Assembly (NCBI RefSeq): GCF_034314165.1
Contig: NZ_JAVIWK010000001.1
Coordinates: 124,001 to 188,000, forward strand
Reading direction: 5' to 3'
From: Pseudomonas sp. Bout1
GTDB lineage: Bacteria > Pseudomonadota > Gammaproteobacteria > Pseudomonadales > Pseudomonadaceae
DNA: 64,000 nucleotides
Numbering within the stretch: position 1 is the first letter of the stretch; every line of letters begins with the position of its first letter. Below are positions 28,421 through 36,641 of the stretch, one piece after another. Below the pieces are notes generated by a model. That model saw only the letters and a list, made by a program, of their open reading frames with translations, made no database searches and was not told where the DNA came from. The translations under genes and the position numbers were made by a program.

Positions 28421-28665
28421 ATGCAAAGTGTTCTGGCCGATATGGCTGTCAGTGTTTCCGAGTTGAAAAAAACCCCTCTGCCGTCATGAGCGGCGCTCAC
28501 GGTGGGGCAGTTGCTGTGCTCAATCACAACCGCGTTATGGGATACATGGTTCCCGCCGATGTTTTCGAGGCGATGATGGAGCGGCTGGACGATCTGGACC
28601 TGGCGGATCTGGTTCGCTCTCGCCGCCACGAGACACCCGTGCCAGTGAACCTGGATGACCTATAA
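28421..28665 (+). pseudogene. Phd/YefM-type antitoxin gene, frameshifted
   Basis: The ATG at 28421 opens MQSVLADMAVSVSELKK, a classic Phd/YefM beginning, but hits TGA at 28487-28489. Shifting frame by -1 at the 7-A run (28466-28472) restores NPSAVMSGAHG, AVLNHNRVMGYMVPADVFEAMMERLDDLDL and a stop at 28665, an intact family C-terminus of about 81 residues in total. One A is therefore missing relative to the expected AAAAAAAA-CCCC. The restored stop overlaps the toxin start, as in intact modules. It is either a decayed gene, a sequencing error, or a slippage-corrected gene; see findings. Confidence 0.8.
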
Positions 28666-28935
28666 ACTTGAGTTCCTGCCTTCTGCGCGAAAGGAATGGG
28701 ACAAGCTGGGGCATACGTTACGCGAGCAATTCAAAAAGAAACTGGCAGAGCGCATCGGGCTGCCCCGAGTCCCTTCAGACTCACTGCATGGGATGCCTGA
28801 TTGCTACAAAATCAAGTTGCAGGCCTCCGGGTATCGACTGGTGTACCAAGTCATTGAAGAGAGGGTTGTAGTTTCGGTTGTTGCCGTGGTAAGCGTGAAC
28901 GCAGTGCCGTTTATGAGCGCGCGAAGAAACGTTGA
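28655..28935 (+). pseudogene. RelE-family mRNA interferase toxin gene, frameshifted near the 3' end
   Basis: The frame from the ATG at 28655 gives a textbook RelE start (KLEFLPSARKEWDKLG, REQFKKKLAERIG, LHGMPDCYKIKL, GYRLVYQVIEERVVVSVVAV). After GTG at 28886-28888 the frame is wrong: one G is missing from the GGG expected at 28888-28889. Restoring it gives GKRERSAVYERAKKR and a stop at 28935, which matches the RelE C-terminus carrying the catalytic Arg and Tyr (R81 and Y87 in E. coli). As read, translation runs on to 29002 with an unrelated tail. The toxin as read should be inactive. Confidence 0.85.
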
Positions 28936-29030
28936 GCGACGGATCACAAAAATCAGAACGAATCTGCTCGCCACCTATCCGCAAATTTGTATCAAAACTT
29001 GACTGCTTTGGATCCATCGACCATATTGAT

Positions 29031-29046
29031 AGTTAGCAAACTAACT
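29031..29046. promoter_or_regulatory. Candidate MarR operator
   Basis: AGTTAG-CAAA-CTAACT is a perfect 6-bp inverted repeat ending 16 bp upstream of the MarR start. Its size and place fit an autoregulatory MarR operator overlapping the promoter (TTGATAGTTAGC...). Confidence 0.6.
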
Positions 29047-29062
29047 GTATGCGAAGAGTCCA

Positions 29063-29521
29063 GTGTCCCAGACCCTCGAACAACTCCAGATGAACATCAG
29101 CAGCAGCATGGTGGTAGGTGCCAGGACCTGGCGCAAAATCTGCCAGACCACGCTTGTGAGCTATGGCATCTCCGAAGCCTGCGCCGTGCCGCTGCTGATG
29201 ATCGGCCGCCTCGGCGACGGTGTGCATCAGGTCAAGGTGGCCCAGGCCGCCGGGATGGAAAGCCCGTCCCTGGTGCGCCTGTTGGACCAGCTGTGCGGCT
29301 CCGGCTACGTGTGCCGCACCGAAGACATCCACGACCGCCGCGCCAAGGCCTTGAGCCTCACCGAGCGTGGCCGCGAGCTGGTGCAGGCGGTGGAAGAGCA
29401 ACTGGTGCGCCTGCGCCGCGAAGTGCTGGCGACCATCGCCCCCGATGACCTGGAAGCTGCTTTGCGTGTACTGCGGGCCTTCGAAGGCGCCAATCAACAT
29501 CCCATGGTTGTGAGTTCTTGA
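29063..29521 (+). CDS. MarR-family transcriptional regulator
   Basis: 152 residues from a GTG start. The winged helix-turn-helix is at about 35-125, with HQVKVAQAAGMESPSLVRLLDQLCGSGYVCRTEDIHDRRAKALSLTERG, in which the wing D-x-R-D/A-K pattern is typical. It is the first gene of the efflux operon and its stop overlaps the FUSC start. It probably represses the operon and is released by an aromatic or phenolic ligand, as in many MarR-FUSC systems. A palindromic operator lies at 29031-29046. Confidence 0.93.
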   Translation: MSQTLEQLQMNISSSMVVGARTWRKICQTTLVSYGISEACAVPLLMIGRLGDGVHQVKVAQAAGMESPSLVRLLDQLCGSGYVCRTEDIHDRRAKALSLTERGRELVQAVEEQLVRLRREVLATIAPDDLEAALRVLRAFEGANQHPMVVSS

Positions 29522-31596
29522 ACGGATTTTTTACCGGCATGCCGCCGGCCAGGGATTGGTTCTACGGCGTCAGGACATTCGCCGCTTCAATGATCGCGTT
29601 GTACATCGCCATGTTGATGCAGATGCCGCGTCCATACTGGGCGATGGCCACGGTGTACATCGTTTCCAGCCCGTTTGTCGGCCCTACCAGTTCCAAGGCG
29701 CTGTACCGCGCGGTCGGTACCTTCATGGGCGCGGCCGCTGCGGTGTTTTTTGTGCCGATGTTTGTGCAGACGCCCTACGTGCTGGTGGTGGTGATCGCGC
29801 TGTGGACCGGGATCCTGTTGTTCCTGTCCCTGCACCTGCGCACTGCCAACAGCTATGCGCTGATGCTGGCCGGCTACACTTTGCCGCTGATCGCCCTGCC
29901 GGTGGTGGATAACCCGCTGGCGGTGTGGGATGTGGCCGAAGCGCGTACCGAAGAAATCTTCCTCGGCATCGCCGTGGCGGCGGTGGTGGGGGCGATGTTC
30001 TGGCCGCGGCGCCTGGCGCCGGTGTTCGATGACTCGGTCAGCAAGTGGTTCGCCGACGCGCAGGTCTACAGCCAACGCTTTCTCAGCCGTAACGTGCAGC
30101 CCGAAGAAATCAGCACCCTGCGCGGCGGCATGGTCGCCACCTTCAACACCCTGGAATTGATGATCGGCCAACTGCCCCACGAGGGCTCGCGGCCGCAAAC
30201 AGTGCGTAATACCAAGGAACTGCGCGGGCGGATGATCCACCTGCTGCCGGTGATCGACGCACTGGACGACGCCGTGTACGCCCTGGAACACCGCGCCCCG
30301 GAACTGCTCGAGCGCTTCACGCCGCTGCTGAACGCCGCCATCGAGTGGCTGGATGGCACGCGACAGGACGCGCCTATCGAACGCTGGCGCGCCTTGCGTG
30401 ACCAGATCGAAGCCCTGCAACCCGACGCCGAAGCCCTGGACGATCGCCACCAGTTGCTGTTCTCCAACGCCCTGTATCGCCTGGGCGAGTGGGTGGATTT
30501 GTGGCAAGACTGCCGCAGCCTGCAGGCCGCTATCCAGTGCGAAAGCCAGGACAGCTGGCGCGCAGTCTACCGCCACTGGCGCCTGGGCCGGCTGACGCCA
30601 TTTCTCGACCGTGGCCTGATGTTCTACTCGGCGTTTTCCACCGTCACGGCGATCATCGTCGCCTCGGTGCTGTGGATCCTGCTGGGCTGGACCGACGGCG
30701 GCAGCGCGGTGATCCTGGCGGCAGTCGCCTGCAGCTTCTTCGCCTCCATGGACGACCCTGCGCCGCAGATCTACCGGTTCTTTTTCTGGACGGCGATGTC
30801 GGTGCTGTTCGCCAGCCTGTACCTGTTTCTGGTGCTGCCCAACCTGCACGATTTCCCGATGCTGGTGTTGGCGTTTGCGGTGCCCTTTATCTGCATCGGC
30901 ACGCTCACGGTACAGCCGCGTTTCTACCTCGGCATGCTGCTGACGCTGGTCAACACCTCGTCGTTCATCAGCATCCAGGGCGCCTATGATGCGGACTTCC
31001 TGGCCTTCGCCAACTCCAACCTGGCGGGCCCGGTGGGCTTGTTGTTCGCCTTCGTCTGGACCCTGATCGCCCGGCCGTTCGGCGCCGAACTGGCGGCCAA
31101 GCGCCTGACCCGTTTCAGTTGGCGTGACATCGTCACCCTCACCGAGCCTGCGACGTTGGCCGAGCACCGCAAGATGGGCGTGCAAATGCTCGACCGCCTG
31201 ATGCAACATTTGCCGCGCCTGGCCATGACCGGCCAAGACACCGGCATCGCCCTGCGCGAAGTTCGGGTGGCGCTGAACCTGCTGGACCTGCTGGCGTACT
31301 CGCCGCGCATCCTCGGCGTCCCGCGGGTGCTGTTGAATCAGGTGGTGGAAGGCGTCGGCGGTTACTTCAAGGCCTGCCTCAAGGCCGGTGAACGTCTGCC
31401 GGCCCCCAGTGGTCTGCTGATGACCCTCGACCGTACCCGCCGCGCCCTCAACGGCCAGGGCCTGCAAGGCGAGGACGAAACCCGCCTGCACTTGCTGCAC
31501 GCCCTCAGCGGCTTGCGCCTGGCGCTGTTGCCCGGCGTGGAATTTCTTGGCGGCACAGAGATTGAAGCGCCGTTACCCGATGGAGCGCCTTTATGA
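29518..31596 (+). CDS. FUSC-family transporter (AaeB/YccS-like aromatic-acid exporter)
   Basis: 692 residues if the TTG at 29518 is used, which overlaps the MarR stop; the ATG at 29539 (MPPARDWFYG) is an alternative. Two blocks of about six membrane helices (about 20-175 and 360-520), each followed by a soluble helical part, are the FUSC/AaeB layout. It is the inner-membrane pump of a four-component exporter with DUF1656, HlyD and outer-membrane proteins encoded downstream. E. coli AaeB exports hydroxybenzoate-type acids; the same class of substrate is inferred here. Confidence 0.92.
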   Translation: MNGFFTGMPPARDWFYGVRTFAASMIALYIAMLMQMPRPYWAMATVYIVSSPFVGPTSSKALYRAVGTFMGAAAAVFFVPMFVQTPYVLVVVIALWTGILLFLSLHLRTANSYALMLAGYTLPLIALPVVDNPLAVWDVAEARTEEIFLGIAVAAVVGAMFWPRRLAPVFDDSVSKWFADAQVYSQRFLSRNVQPEEISTLRGGMVATFNTLELMIGQLPHEGSRPQTVRNTKELRGRMIHLLPVIDALDDAVYALEHRAPELLERFTPLLNAAIEWLDGTRQDAPIERWRALRDQIEALQPDAEALDDRHQLLFSNALYRLGEWVDLWQDCRSLQAAIQCESQDSWRAVYRHWRLGRLTPFLDRGLMFYSAFSTVTAIIVASVLWILLGWTDGGSAVILAAVACSFFASMDDPAPQIYRFFFWTAMSVLFASLYLFLVLPNLHDFPMLVLAFAVPFICIGTLTVQPRFYLGMLLTLVNTSSFISIQGAYDADFLAFANSNLAGPVGLLFAFVWTLIARPFGAELAAKRLTRFSWRDIVTLTEPATLAEHRKMGVQMLDRLMQHLPRLAMTGQDTGIALREVRVALNLLDLLAYSPRILGVPRVLLNQVVEGVGGYFKACLKAGERLPAPSGLLMTLDRTRRALNGQGLQGEDETRLHLLHALSGLRLALLPGVEFLGGTEIEAPLPDGAPL

Positions 31597-31802
31597 TCGG
31601 TGATCTGGATATCAGCGGGGTGTTCCTGCCCACGCTGTTGGTGCTGATGGGCATTACGTATGTGTTGTACCTGGTGGTGCACGGGCTGTTGACCCGCGTC
31701 CACTTCTATCGCCTGGTCTGGCACCGGGCATTGTTCAATGTGGGTCTCTACGCTCTGTTGCTGGGCGCAGTGGACTCACTCAGTCGATACCTCATGACAT
31801 GA
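31593..31802 (+). CDS. DUF1656 (AaeX-like) small inner-membrane protein
   Basis: 69 residues with two membrane helices (VFLPTLLVLMGITYVLYLVV and a second near LFNVGLYALLLGAV) and the GDLDISGVFLP start found in DUF1656 proteins. It overlaps both flanking genes by 4 bp (ATGA junctions). This protein accompanies FUSC/HlyD pumps; its role is not known. Confidence 0.93.
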   Translation: MIGDLDISGVFLPTLLVLMGITYVLYLVVHGLLTRVHFYRLVWHRALFNVGLYALLLGAVDSLSRYLMT

Positions 31803-32689
31803 AAAAACCTTTTTTGACCATCGGCCGTGTAGTCCTGACGTTATTGGTGGTGACCTTCGCCTGCGTCGTGGTGTGGCGCATGGTGATGTACTACATGTTC
31901 GCGCCGTGGACCCGTGACGGTCACATCCGTGCCGACATCGTGCAGATCGCCCCGGACGTGTCCGGGCTGATCCAGCAAGTGGACGTGCGCGACAACCAGT
32001 TGGTGGTGCGCGGCCAGGTGTTGTTCTCCGTCGACCAGGACCGCTTCAAGCTGGCCTTGCGCCAAGCTCAGGCCGCTGTGGCCGACCGCCAGGAAACCCT
32101 GGCCCAGGCCGTGCGCGAGAACAAGCGTAACCGCGGCCTTGGCAACCTGGTGGCCAGCGAGCAACTGGAAGAAAGCCAGTCCCGCGTGGCCCGTGCCCAA
32201 TCGGCCCTGGCTGAGTCGCAAGTGGCGGTGGATGCCGCGCAGCTCAACCTGGACCGCTCGGTGATCCGCAGCCCCGTGGACGGCTACATCAACGACCGTG
32301 CACCGCGTAACCAGGAGTTCGTGACCGCTGGGCGCCCGGTGTTGTCGGTGGTGGACAGCAACTCCTTCCACATCGATGGTTATTTTGAAGAGACCAAGCT
32401 CGATGGCATTCACGTTGGCCAGAGCGTCGACATCCGCGTGATCGGCGACAACGCTCGCCTGCGCGGGCATGTGCAAAGCATCGTGGCCGGGATCGAAGAC
32501 CGCGACCGCACCAGCGGCTCCAACCTGCTGCCCAACGTCAACCCGGCGTTCAGCTGGGTGCGCCTGGCCCAGCGGATTCCAGTGCGCATCGCGTTTGACG
32601 ACGTACCGGCAGACTTCCGCATGATTGCCGGGCGTACCGCCACCGTGTCGATCATCGGTGACAAACCCACGTCGGAGAACCAGCCATGA
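31799..32689 (+). CDS. HlyD/AaeA-family membrane fusion protein
   Basis: 296 residues, with one N-terminal membrane helix (about 8-32) then the YMFAPWTRDGHIRADIVQIAPDVSGLI signature of AaeA-type proteins. A short helical hairpin (about 80-150), second lipoyl half (IRSPVDGYINDRAPRNQEFV) and beta-barrel follow. It connects the FUSC pump to the outer-membrane factor. It overlaps both neighbours by 4 bp. Confidence 0.93.
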   Translation: MKKPFLTIGRVVLTLLVVTFACVVVWRMVMYYMFAPWTRDGHIRADIVQIAPDVSGLIQQVDVRDNQLVVRGQVLFSVDQDRFKLALRQAQAAVADRQETLAQAVRENKRNRGLGNLVASEQLEESQSRVARAQSALAESQVAVDAAQLNLDRSVIRSPVDGYINDRAPRNQEFVTAGRPVLSVVDSNSFHIDGYFEETKLDGIHVGQSVDIRVIGDNARLRGHVQSIVAGIEDRDRTSGSNLLPNVNPAFSWVRLAQRIPVRIAFDDVPADFRMIAGRTATVSIIGDKPTSENQP

Positions 32690-34128
32690 AACGGCTTTTA
32701 GCAACCGCCGGGCTGGGGTTGTTGCTGTCGGCCTGCCAAGTGGTGGGGCCCGATTACAAGCTGCCCGACAAGGCGGCCGTGAACCGCGGTGACCTTCAGG
32801 GCCAGTTGGCCGGGGAGGGCAACAATGTGGTGTCGGCGCCGGTGCCGGCGGATTGGTGGAAGCTCTATCAAGACCCACGTCTGGATAAACTGGTGGAGCA
32901 GGCCATGGCCTCCAACACCGACTTGCGGGTGGCCGCGGCCAACTTGCAGCGCTCGCGCTATCAGGTGCAGCAAGCCGAGTCTGCCGGGGGTTGGAGTGCT
33001 GGCGCCAAGGCGGAAGCCCAGCGCCTGCAAGAGTCCGGTGAGGCCTACTTGCTGACGGAAAAAGTCCCGGTGGCGAATATCGGCAGTGCCAGCATCAGCA
33101 CTTCCTACCAGTTCGATTTGTTCGGCACCTTGCAGCGCGGCATCGAAAGCTCCCAGGCCACTGCCGATGCGGCCCAGGCGGCTGCCGATATCGCCCGCAT
33201 CACCTTGGTGGCGGATGTGGTGCGCTCCTACACCCAAGTGTGCGCGGCCAACGAAGAGCTGGCGATTGCCAACGAATCACTGGACCTGCAAGCCCAGAGC
33301 ACGCACCTGACCCAGCGCCTGCGGGACGCCGGGCGCGGCGATGAAACCCAGGTCACCCGTTCGCAAACCCAATACAAATCCTTGCGCGCCGAAATGCCGC
33401 GTTATGAAGCACTGCGCCAGGCCGGGTTGTTCCGCCTGTCGATGTTGCTGGCCAAGCCGCTGAATCAACTGCCGGCCGGCACCGCCCAATGCGCCGAGCT
33501 GCCGCATATCGCGCAGTTACTGCCGGTAGGCGACGGCGCCACGCTGCTCAAGCGCCGCCCTGATGTGCGCCAGGCCGAACGCCAACTGGCGGCTGCCACC
33601 GCACGCATCGGTGTGGCCACCGGCGCGCTGTACCCGGATATCAGCATCGGCGCCACCGTGGGCACCGTCGGTATCCTGGATGACCTGGGCACGCCGGCCA
33701 CCAACCGTTGGGGCTTTGGCCCGCTGATCAGCTGGACGCTGCCGACCAACGGTGCACGAGCGCGCATCCACGAAGCCGAAGCCGCGACCCAGGGCGCCCT
33801 GGCGCACTTTGACGGCGTGGTGCTCAACGCCATCCGCGAAACCCAGACGGGCCTGGCGCAATACACCGCGCAACTGCAACGCCGCGACGCGTTGGCCGAT
33901 GCCGGCGCGTCGGCCAAAGAGGCGGCAGAGCAGACACACCGGTTCTTCCAGGCCGGCCGTGCGTCGTTCCTGGCCGACCTGCAAGCCACTCGCACCTACA
34001 CCGATGTGCGGGCGCAGTTGGCAGCGGCAAACACTCAGGTTGCCATGAGCCAGATCGATTTGTTCCTGGCCCTGGGCGGCGGCTGGGAAAGTGGACGAAC
34101 GCAAGCCACACAAGCCAGCAAACCCTGA
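32686..34128 (+). CDS. Outer-membrane efflux lipoprotein, NodT/OprM family
   Basis: 480 residues. The lipobox Cys lies in LGLLLSACQVVGPDYKLP, followed by two OEP domains (about 55-255 and 270-465) with WWKLYQDPRLDKLVEQA and LLKRRPDVRQAERQLAAATARIGVATGALYPDI. It is the exit duct for the FUSC pump. It is the same length as the outer-membrane factor at 21835 but clearly diverged, so the two are paralogues for different pumps. Last gene of the operon. Confidence 0.93.
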   Translation: MKRLLATAGLGLLLSACQVVGPDYKLPDKAAVNRGDLQGQLAGEGNNVVSAPVPADWWKLYQDPRLDKLVEQAMASNTDLRVAAANLQRSRYQVQQAESAGGWSAGAKAEAQRLQESGEAYLLTEKVPVANIGSASISTSYQFDLFGTLQRGIESSQATADAAQAAADIARITLVADVVRSYTQVCAANEELAIANESLDLQAQSTHLTQRLRDAGRGDETQVTRSQTQYKSLRAEMPRYEALRQAGLFRLSMLLAKPLNQLPAGTAQCAELPHIAQLLPVGDGATLLKRRPDVRQAERQLAAATARIGVATGALYPDISIGATVGTVGILDDLGTPATNRWGFGPLISWTLPTNGARARIHEAEAATQGALAHFDGVVLNAIRETQTGLAQYTAQLQRRDALADAGASAKEAAEQTHRFFQAGRASFLADLQATRTYTDVRAQLAAANTQVAMSQIDLFLALGGGWESGRTQATQASKP

Positions 34129-34209
34129 GCTGATTGCTATGCTTTGAACAGCAGGCTGCCGTGACGGCCTGCTGGTCACTGCTCGCGTTTGCTCATGGGG
34201 ATTACAATA

Positions 34210-34842
34210 ATGAAAAACCCTTATGCTCCCGCTTTCTGGTGCGTGTTCTTCGCACTGGTGTTGCTATCGGCGACTTACTTCTACGGCATCATGCTGGCCC
34301 ATCAAATCGACAAGGCCATGGTGTTCCTCGACAGCGCCAGCGCGCTGATTGCGGTGCTGTCCATCGGCGTGGTGGCTTGGGCCACCTACCAAGGCCAGCG
34401 AATCAAGCGACGACTGCTCGAACAAGGCAAGACCCGCGTGGCGATCTGGGACACCAAAGTCGCCCTGCGCCGGGTCGAGACGGTGTTCGACCGCTACTTC
34501 TGGGGCAGCTACTGGCAGCCGGGGCGCACCTTTCAGGAAGTCATGGGTGAACTGACCGGCACGCCGCTGGAAAAAAGCCTCGAAGCCCTGAAGAAACAAT
34601 GCGTGATGCTCGACCGGCAGGTCGCCGACGGACGGCATTGGCTGAATAACGCGCGGGAATTATCCGACGTGGCCACCGCGATGGCGCGGGAGCGTTACCA
34701 GCTGGATTTTTATGATCCCAAGTCGGATACGCCGGGCAATGCGGTGATTCACCGCGAGTTTGAAGTGCTGGTGTATACGTGGACGGCGCGCCTGAAGAGC
34801 TTTGATCATCAGCTCGATGAGATCGAAACCGAGTATTCCTGA
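34210..34842 (+). CDS. Membrane-anchored protein of unknown function
   Basis: 210 residues from the ATG at 34210, preceded by GGGG at 9 bp; earlier in-frame starts (TTG 34189, ATG 34195) are possible. Two N-terminal membrane helices (about 8-28 and 38-60) are followed by a cytoplasmic helical domain with basic GQRIKRRLLEQGKTRVAIWDTKVALRRVETVFDRYFWG and an acidic tail. I recognise no family. It stands alone between the efflux operon and the YdgA-like gene. Confidence 0.7.
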   Translation: MKNPYAPAFWCVFFALVLLSATYFYGIMLAHQIDKAMVFLDSASALIAVLSIGVVAWATYQGQRIKRRLLEQGKTRVAIWDTKVALRRVETVFDRYFWGSYWQPGRTFQEVMGELTGTPLEKSLEALKKQCVMLDRQVADGRHWLNNARELSDVATAMARERYQLDFYDPKSDTPGNAVIHREFEVLVYTWTARLKSFDHQLDEIETEYS

Positions 34843-34964
34843 GGGACCTTTCATTGTGATTGGGTGCCTATGCTAATCTTCCCCGGATTTCGGCGGGCTT
34901 GAGCCGACACCCTTCGGGGTTCAGGGAAGACAGCCCACTTCACAGGATTTGATCAGGTCACTAC

Positions 34965-36461
34965 ATGAATAAGCCAGCAGTCGTTCTCTTGGGTATCGTC
35001 GTCGCCATCGGTGCAATCAGCGCAGGCGGTGCCTGGTACACCGGCAAGCAACTGGAGCCGGTACTGCAAACTGCCATCCAGGATGCCAACAAGGAACTGC
35101 AGACCTCCATGGCCGGCGTCGACGGTACCGTGACCCTGGAACTGGTCTCCCTCGACCGCCAGCTGTTCAGCAGCACCGCCCACTATCGCCTGAAGGCCCA
35201 GGGCGCGGTGTTCGGCGAAAACCACCAGGACACCGAACTGCTGTTCGTCGACCATATCGAACACGGCCCGCTGCCGTTCTCGCGCCTGGTGTCGCTGAAG
35301 TGGCTGCCGGTGATGGCCACCAGTCACTACGAACTTGAGAAAAACCCCACCACCGAAAAATGGTTCGCCGCCAGCAAAGACGTATCACCGCTCAAAGGCG
35401 TGGCCAACATCGGCTATGACCGCTCGGTGACCGGCAACATCGAACTGCTGCCCCTGGACCTCAAGGACGACAAGTCGGCCGTGAGCTTCTCCGGCGCCAA
35501 CCTGGACTTCGACTCCACTGCCGAAGGCAAGAAGGTCAAGGCCAGCGGCTACATGGACAGCCTCAAGGTCTCGGTCATTGACGCCAACAACGCCAAGCTG
35601 GACGCTGAACTGAGTGGCCTGACCATCGCCAGTAACCTGGAAAAAACCACTTTTGGTTTCTACACCGGGCAAAACACTGTCGAGCTGACCAACACCAAGG
35701 TCACCTTCGGCCCGCAGCAAGCCGTGCTGACCCTTAAGAACTTTGAGCAGAAAGACAGCAGCGAAACCAAGGACAACAACCTGGCTGGCCGTGTCGACTA
35801 CAAGATCGACGAGATCGGTTACCAGGGCAAGCCTGTCGGTTCGGCGGCCATGGCGGTGAGCATGAAGAACGTCGACATCCCCTCGATGCTGGTGCTGACC
35901 AAGCTCTACCAGGAAAAAGTGCAGCCGGCTCAAGCGGCAGCCGCTGCCGGCCAGCCCGTGCCTGAGCTGCAACTGACTGAAGCCGAGCAGACCCTCGCCC
36001 AGGCCAATGTCGACCAACTGCTGTCTGCCAAGCCGCAAGTGGCGGTGGAAAACCTGTCGCTGAAAACCACCAATGGCGAGAGCCGCTTCAACCTGGTGGT
36101 AGACCTGGCCAAGCCATCGAGCATGGACCTGCCGTCGGTTGAGCTGGGCAAGCAGATCGTTGCGCTGCTGGACGCCAACCTGACGCTGTCCAAGCCGATG
36201 ATCCAGGACGTCGCCGGCCTGCAGGCGCAGATCGGTGGTGTGACCGACCCGAAAGCCATCGAGCAGCAAGCCCAGATGGCCAGCGAGATGATCAGCGGCA
36301 TGGCCGTGGGCACTCAACTGGCGACTTTGGTGGGCACCGATATCGTGTCCAAGCTGCACTACGCCAACAATGAAGTGACCTTCAACGGGCAGAAAATGAC
36401 CGTCGAGCAATTCATTGGCTTCGTGCTGGGCAAGATCGGCGCGGTCAGCGGCGCTCAATAA
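34965..36461 (+). CDS. YdgA-family protein (DUF945)
   Basis: 498 residues. An N-terminal membrane segment (PAVVLLGIVVAIGAISAGGAWYTG) is followed by the long beta-rich DUF945 domain with TGKQLEP, SLDRQLFSSTAHYRL and DHIEHGPLPFSRL, typical of YdgA. The protein is anchored in the inner membrane with its bulk in the periplasm. Function is unknown in the family. A strong terminator hairpin follows 20 bp downstream. Confidence 0.9.
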   Translation: MNKPAVVLLGIVVAIGAISAGGAWYTGKQLEPVLQTAIQDANKELQTSMAGVDGTVTLELVSLDRQLFSSTAHYRLKAQGAVFGENHQDTELLFVDHIEHGPLPFSRLVSLKWLPVMATSHYELEKNPTTEKWFAASKDVSPLKGVANIGYDRSVTGNIELLPLDLKDDKSAVSFSGANLDFDSTAEGKKVKASGYMDSLKVSVIDANNAKLDAELSGLTIASNLEKTTFGFYTGQNTVELTNTKVTFGPQQAVLTLKNFEQKDSSETKDNNLAGRVDYKIDEIGYQGKPVGSAAMAVSMKNVDIPSMLVLTKLYQEKVQPAQAAAAAGQPVPELQLTEAEQTLAQANVDQLLSAKPQVAVENLSLKTTNGESRFNLVVDLAKPSSMDLPSVELGKQIVALLDANLTLSKPMIQDVAGLQAQIGGVTDPKAIEQQAQMASEMISGMAVGTQLATLVGTDIVSKLHYANNEVTFNGQKMTVEQFIGFVLGKIGAVSGAQ

Positions 36462-36481
36462 GACTCGGCTCAAAGTGATGT

Positions 36482-36520
36482 AGGCCAATTCTGAACAATT
36501 GTTCTGAATTGGCCTTTTTT
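36482..36520 (+). terminator. Rho-independent terminator after the YdgA-like gene
   Basis: AGGCCAATTC pairs with GAATTGGCCT, and an inner GAACAATTGTTC palindrome extends the stem. A run of six Ts follows. It separates the YdgA-like gene from the pga operon. Confidence 0.9.
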
Positions 36521-36641
36521 GTACCCCTCTCAAGGATATTGCGCCCCAGGAAAGCTTGGCCGGGTCATTAGATACCGGTCGCCTGGTGTGCCCTCCAGGT
36601 GAATTTATCGCTACAGCTTTCCGTGGAAGGAAGCTGACGAT
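36521..36641 (+). promoter_or_regulatory. pga operon leader with several GGA motifs
   Basis: About 120 bp upstream of pgaA. GGA-containing sites occur in CAAGGATA (about 36531), CAGGAAAG (about 36547) and GGAAGGAAG (36625-36633, overlapping the ribosome-binding site). In E. coli the pga leader is bound by CsrA at such GGA sites. Binding of RsmA here is inferred only from these motifs. Confidence 0.3.

Noticed and set aside
29587..31500. 637-codon open frame on the minus strand
   Set aside because: Antisense to the FUSC transporter; composition is rich in His/Gln/Arg as expected from reverse reading of membrane codons.
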